From NCBI RefSeq assembly GCF_013116745.1, contig NZ_JABFOE010000002.1:310001-374000 (forward strand): DNA of 64,000 bases, given 5' to 3'. Under the pieces are notes generated by a model, which had not been told where the DNA came from, did not search any database, and was given only the letters and a program-made list of their open reading frames with translations. The stretch is from Arthrobacter sp. 260. Its GTDB lineage: Bacteria > Actinomycetota > Actinomycetes > Actinomycetales > Micrococcaceae. A program made the position numbers and the translations under genes. Of the stretch, positions 61,530 through 64,000 are shown piece after piece. The stretch's first letter is position 1. Each line of letters starts with the position of its first letter.

Positions 61530-62390
61530 ATGAGCGACCCAAAAAATCGAAGTGAAACCGACAAGACCAGTTCGACCGCGTCTGAGCAAGACCAGGCGCT
61601 GAAGGCCAGACATCGGGCCATGTGGGCCCTGGGGGATTACCCTGCGCTGGCCGCTGACATCATCCCTGAACTTGGCACCGTGCTCGTCGAAGCCGCCCGG
61701 GTGCAACCCGGGGACAGGGTGCTCGACGTCGCCGCCGGAACCGGCAACGCAGCCATCCCCGCTGCGCTCGCCGGTGCCAGCGTGGTCGCCAGCGACCTGA
61801 CCCCCGAGCTGCTCGCTGCGGGCCGCCGCCTTGCCGAGGAGCGGGGTGCCGACATCGAATGGCTGGAGGCCGACGCCGAAGCGCTGCCGTTCGCAGACAA
61901 CAGCTTCGACGTCGTGCTTTCGTGCGTCGGTGTGATGTTTGCCCCGCATCATCAGGCAAGTGCTGACGAGTTGGTGCGTGTCTGCCGTTCCGGGGGAACC
62001 ATCGCCTTGCTCAACTGGACCCCCGAAGGGTTCATTGGGCAGATGTTCGCTGCGATGAAGGAGTATGCGCCGCCACCAGCTCCCGGCGCCCAACCGCCGC
62101 CTCTATGGGGAAACCCGGAGCACGTCAGGAAGCTGCTGGGGGATCGCGTCACCAACATTGAGGAGCGGAAGGCCACTCTGAGGGTGGACCATTTCAGCAA
62201 CGCTGAAGGGTTTCGTGACTACTTCAAGACGCGGTATGGCCCCACGATCGCCGTGTACCGCAATATCGGGGACGACGCCGCACGCGTGTCCGCCCTGGAT
62301 CAGGCGCTCGCGGAACTTGCCCGAAAGTATGCGCAGAACAACGGCGACGTTGAATGGGAGTACCTGCTCCTGACAGCCACGGTCCAATGA
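61530..62390 (+). CDS. Class I SAM-dependent methyltransferase
   Basis: A 286-residue methyltransferase with the Rossmann core near 60-165. Motif I is VLDVAAGTGNAAI (64-76), the acidic loop VASDLTPELLAAGRR follows, and FDVVLSCVGVMFAPHH is motif post-I/II, resembling UbiE/COQ5-type enzymes. The substrate is unknown; it lacks close ties to menaquinone genes here. Its stop overlaps the aminotransferase start (ATGA), which suggests the pair acts together. Confidence 0.88.
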   Translation: MSDPKNRSETDKTSSTASEQDQALKARHRAMWALGDYPALAADIIPELGTVLVEAARVQPGDRVLDVAAGTGNAAIPAALAGASVVASDLTPELLAAGRRLAEERGADIEWLEADAEALPFADNSFDVVLSCVGVMFAPHHQASADELVRVCRSGGTIALLNWTPEGFIGQMFAAMKEYAPPPAPGAQPPPLWGNPEHVRKLLGDRVTNIEERKATLRVDHFSNAEGFRDYFKTRYGPTIAVYRNIGDDAARVSALDQALAELARKYAQNNGDVEWEYLLLTATVQ

Positions 62391-63616
62391 AGTCGTCGGT
62401 GGCGCGCTCGCCTGGATCGCAGTCGCCTGTCTCAGATCGAGCCGCCGCCGTCGAGGGGGTCCTGCCGTACCGGCTGCTGAATAGGTTCTTCACGTCGTCG
62501 CAGTACGCCGAACGGCAAAATGAACCGGGTATTTGCGACCTGACGTTCGGCAACCCGCACGAAATGCCGCAGGACGCCTATGTCGAGGCCCTCCAGGAGG
62601 CTACCCTTCCGCGTAACGATCAGTGGTTTGCCTACAAACAGAACACGCCTGAGGCCCAGGAGGCTGCGGCGTCGTCCCTTGAGCGTCTTCTGGGGATACC
62701 TTTCCGGCCCGAGGATATTCACCTGACCACTGGCGGATTCGCTGCGATTGCGCTCGCGCTCAAGGCGGTGGCAGATCCTGGGGATGAGGTGATCTACAGT
62801 CTCCCGCCCTGGTTCTGTTACGAGCCGATCGTGGTGGAGGCGGGCCTGGTGCCGGTGAAGGTCACAATCAACCTGGAGACCTTTGACCTCGATCTGGACC
62901 AGATCGCGGCTGCCATCACCGACCGCACCCGCGCGGTGATCGTTAATTCGCCGAACAACCCGACCGGTCGAATCTATCCTCCGGTTGTCCTGCAGGGCCT
63001 CGCAACGATTCTGGAGGAGGCCTCGGCGAGGATCGGGCGCCGCATCTATGTGATCTCGGATGAACCGTACAACCGGATTGTGTACGAGGGCGCCAGCTTC
63101 CACAGTCCGGTCGAGTTCTACCCTCACACCCTGTTGGCGTACTCCTATGGGAAGACCCATCTGTCGCCCGGGGAGCGGATCGGGTACCTTGCGCTGCCTC
63201 CGACGCTGCCGGAGCGGGAGGGGCTGGTGGGTGCGCTCGCAGCGCTGCAGTTGGCAATGGGGTGGATCTACCCCAATGCGGTGTTGCAGCATGCCCTGCC
63301 GAGACTTGAGCAGTTCTCGATCGATGTGGCCTCGCTTCAAGGCAAGCGGGATCGGATGGTCGACGCGTTGCAGGCGATGGGTTATTGGGTCAGTCGTCCG
63401 GAAGGGACGTTCTATCTTTTCGTGGGATCGCCTGATCCCGACGACGAGGCGTTCGTCGCGGCCCTGGCCGACCGGGGCGTCTTCGTGATGCCCGGCGCGC
63501 TGTTCGAGACCCCGGGTTTCTTCAGGATCTCGTTGACAGCAAATGAGGGGATGCTCGAACGAAGCCTGCCGGTCTTTGCCGCCGCCATTGGCCGGGAACC
63601 GAGCACCGCTGACTAG
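62387..63616 (+). CDS. Pyridoxal-phosphate aminotransferase, class I/II
   Basis: A 409-residue fold-type I PLP aminotransferase from ATG 62387, which overlaps the methyltransferase stop. The PLP lysine is K256 in YSYGKTHLSPGERIGY; NPTGR (191-195), DEPY (225-228) and GERIGYLALP match the aspartate-aminotransferase superfamily. The N-terminal 50 residues are longer than usual. The substrate is not predictable; coupling with a methyltransferase suggests modification of an amino acid or a specialised metabolite. Confidence 0.88.
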   Translation: MKSSVARSPGSQSPVSDRAAAVEGVLPYRLLNRFFTSSQYAERQNEPGICDLTFGNPHEMPQDAYVEALQEATLPRNDQWFAYKQNTPEAQEAAASSLERLLGIPFRPEDIHLTTGGFAAIALALKAVADPGDEVIYSLPPWFCYEPIVVEAGLVPVKVTINLETFDLDLDQIAAAITDRTRAVIVNSPNNPTGRIYPPVVLQGLATILEEASARIGRRIYVISDEPYNRIVYEGASFHSPVEFYPHTLLAYSYGKTHLSPGERIGYLALPPTLPEREGLVGALAALQLAMGWIYPNAVLQHALPRLEQFSIDVASLQGKRDRMVDALQAMGYWVSRPEGTFYLFVGSPDPDDEAFVAALADRGVFVMPGALFETPGFFRISLTANEGMLERSLPVFAAAIGREPSTAD

Positions 63617-64000
63617 CTGTACGCAGTTAGGCAGCGGGTCGGGTGGTGATCTGCTAGACCGGCGGGGTGTGCTCGGCCAGCGAGGCAGCCAGTGTGTCTG
63701 GGGTGAGTCCGGCAGCGGGGTAGGCGAGCTAGCCAGGGAGTCAGGTGGTGATCTGCTAGACCGGCGGGGTGTGCTCGGCTAGCCAGCCAGCGAAGGGAGG
63801 GGTAATCAGCGGGTCCTCCTTTCCAGCGAGAGCCACGAGGGCTTTGGGCCGGGCAGCCGGTGGGGCGAGTATCAACTAGCCAGCCAGCCAGGCAGACCCG
63901 CGGTATCCCAGGCAGCTATCCAGCCAGCCAGCGAAGCGAGGAGCGATCACCGGCCCTACCTTTCCAGCGGGCAACGAGGGCATTGGGTCAGGCAGCCGGT
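63617..64000. repeat. Direct-repeat tract at the window end
   Basis: No gene is seen in the last 384 bases. A 36-base unit beginning GGTGGTGATCTGCTAGACCG occurs at 63642-63677 and again, identical, at 63744-63779 (period 102). A second, about 80-base unit at 63781-63860 recurs imperfectly at about 63922-64000, each ending GGCAGCCGGT. CAGC/CCAG tetranucleotide-like runs link them. The tract probably continues past the window. Confidence 0.7.

Noticed and set aside
60897-62093. 398-codon minus-strand open frame across the MMPL end and the methyltransferase
   Set aside because: It runs antisense to two well-supported genes and shows no protein-like pattern.
63642-63779. Possible CRISPR repeats at the window end
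   Set aside because: Only two copies of a 36-base unit are seen, the 66-base spacing is not spacer-like, other repeats are interleaved, and no cas gene is near.

Overview
The window is GC-rich chromosomal DNA from an actinobacterium, most likely Micrococcales and probably Micrococcaceae (Arthrobacter-like). This placement rests on an IdeR/DtxR-type iron box, an LpqY-SugABC trehalose importer, an MrpA-MrpB fused antiporter, a zinc-free rpmB-rpmG-rpsN cluster, frequent GTG/TTG starts and ATGA gene overlaps. It was read by eye, so the family is an inference, not a placement. No rRNA, CRISPR array, prophage or complete insertion sequence was seen; one tRNA is present.

Layout. 1-2.4 kb: end of a Rossmann-fold gene, a YihY/BrkB membrane protein and a glutathionyl-hydroquinone-reductase-like protein. 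2.6-6.8 kb: iron-siderophore import operon (two FecCD permeases, ATPase, siderophore-interacting reductase) behind an IdeR-like box. 6.9-7.8 kb: a cyclic-di-AMP riboswitch candidate ahead of an M23 cell-wall peptidase. 7.8-11.3 kb: lipid kinase, SGNH hydrolase, MarR regulator and a divergent GlgC-like nucleotidyltransferase. 11.3-12.3 kb: L28-L33-S14 genes with a structured leader. 12.4-18.4 kb: MFS pump, HU, a CopD-CtaG copper/cytochrome oxidase assembly protein and a thioredoxin-NHL protein. 18.4-26.2 kb (minus strand): panD, then a LacI-box-controlled trehalose importer followed by a HerA-like ATPase and an unknown membrane-anchored protein. 26.3-30.9 kb: a palindromic repeat element, a LysR/MFS pair, a YnfA family protein, tRNA-Gly, tryptophan 2,3-dioxygenase and dCTP deaminase. 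30.9-38.9 kb: a UMF1-type MFS protein and the complete mrpABCDEFG Na+/H+ antiporter operon. 39.3-42.4 kb: TPP riboswitch and the YkoEDC thiamine-precursor ECF transporter. 42.4-44.5 kb: ECF42-type sigma factor with two DGPF/YCII partner proteins. 44.5-51.1 kb: folate genes (pabC and a kinase-pabB fusion) around small membrane and lipoprotein genes of lower GC. 51.2-54 kb: a MurJ-like flippase convergent with an ATP-grasp ligase. 54-56.9 kb: two-component system divergent from a DUF3060 lipoprotein. 56.9-61.4 kb: FAD oxidoreductase and a MarR/MmpL pair. 61.5-63.6 kb: methyltransferase-aminotransferase pair. 63.6-64 kb: an unusual direct-repeat tract.

The genes are mostly housekeeping and transport. 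Several units carry readable cis-control: iron (IdeR box), c-di-AMP, thiamine pyrophosphate, a LacI-type sugar operator, direct repeats suited to an OmpR-type regulator and palindromes suited to MarR. No clear undescribed defence or mobile system was found. The least ordinary items are the kinase-PabB fusion, the ECF42/DGPF module, the inverted-repeat element with a second copy of its end, the r-protein leader, and the terminal repeat tract.
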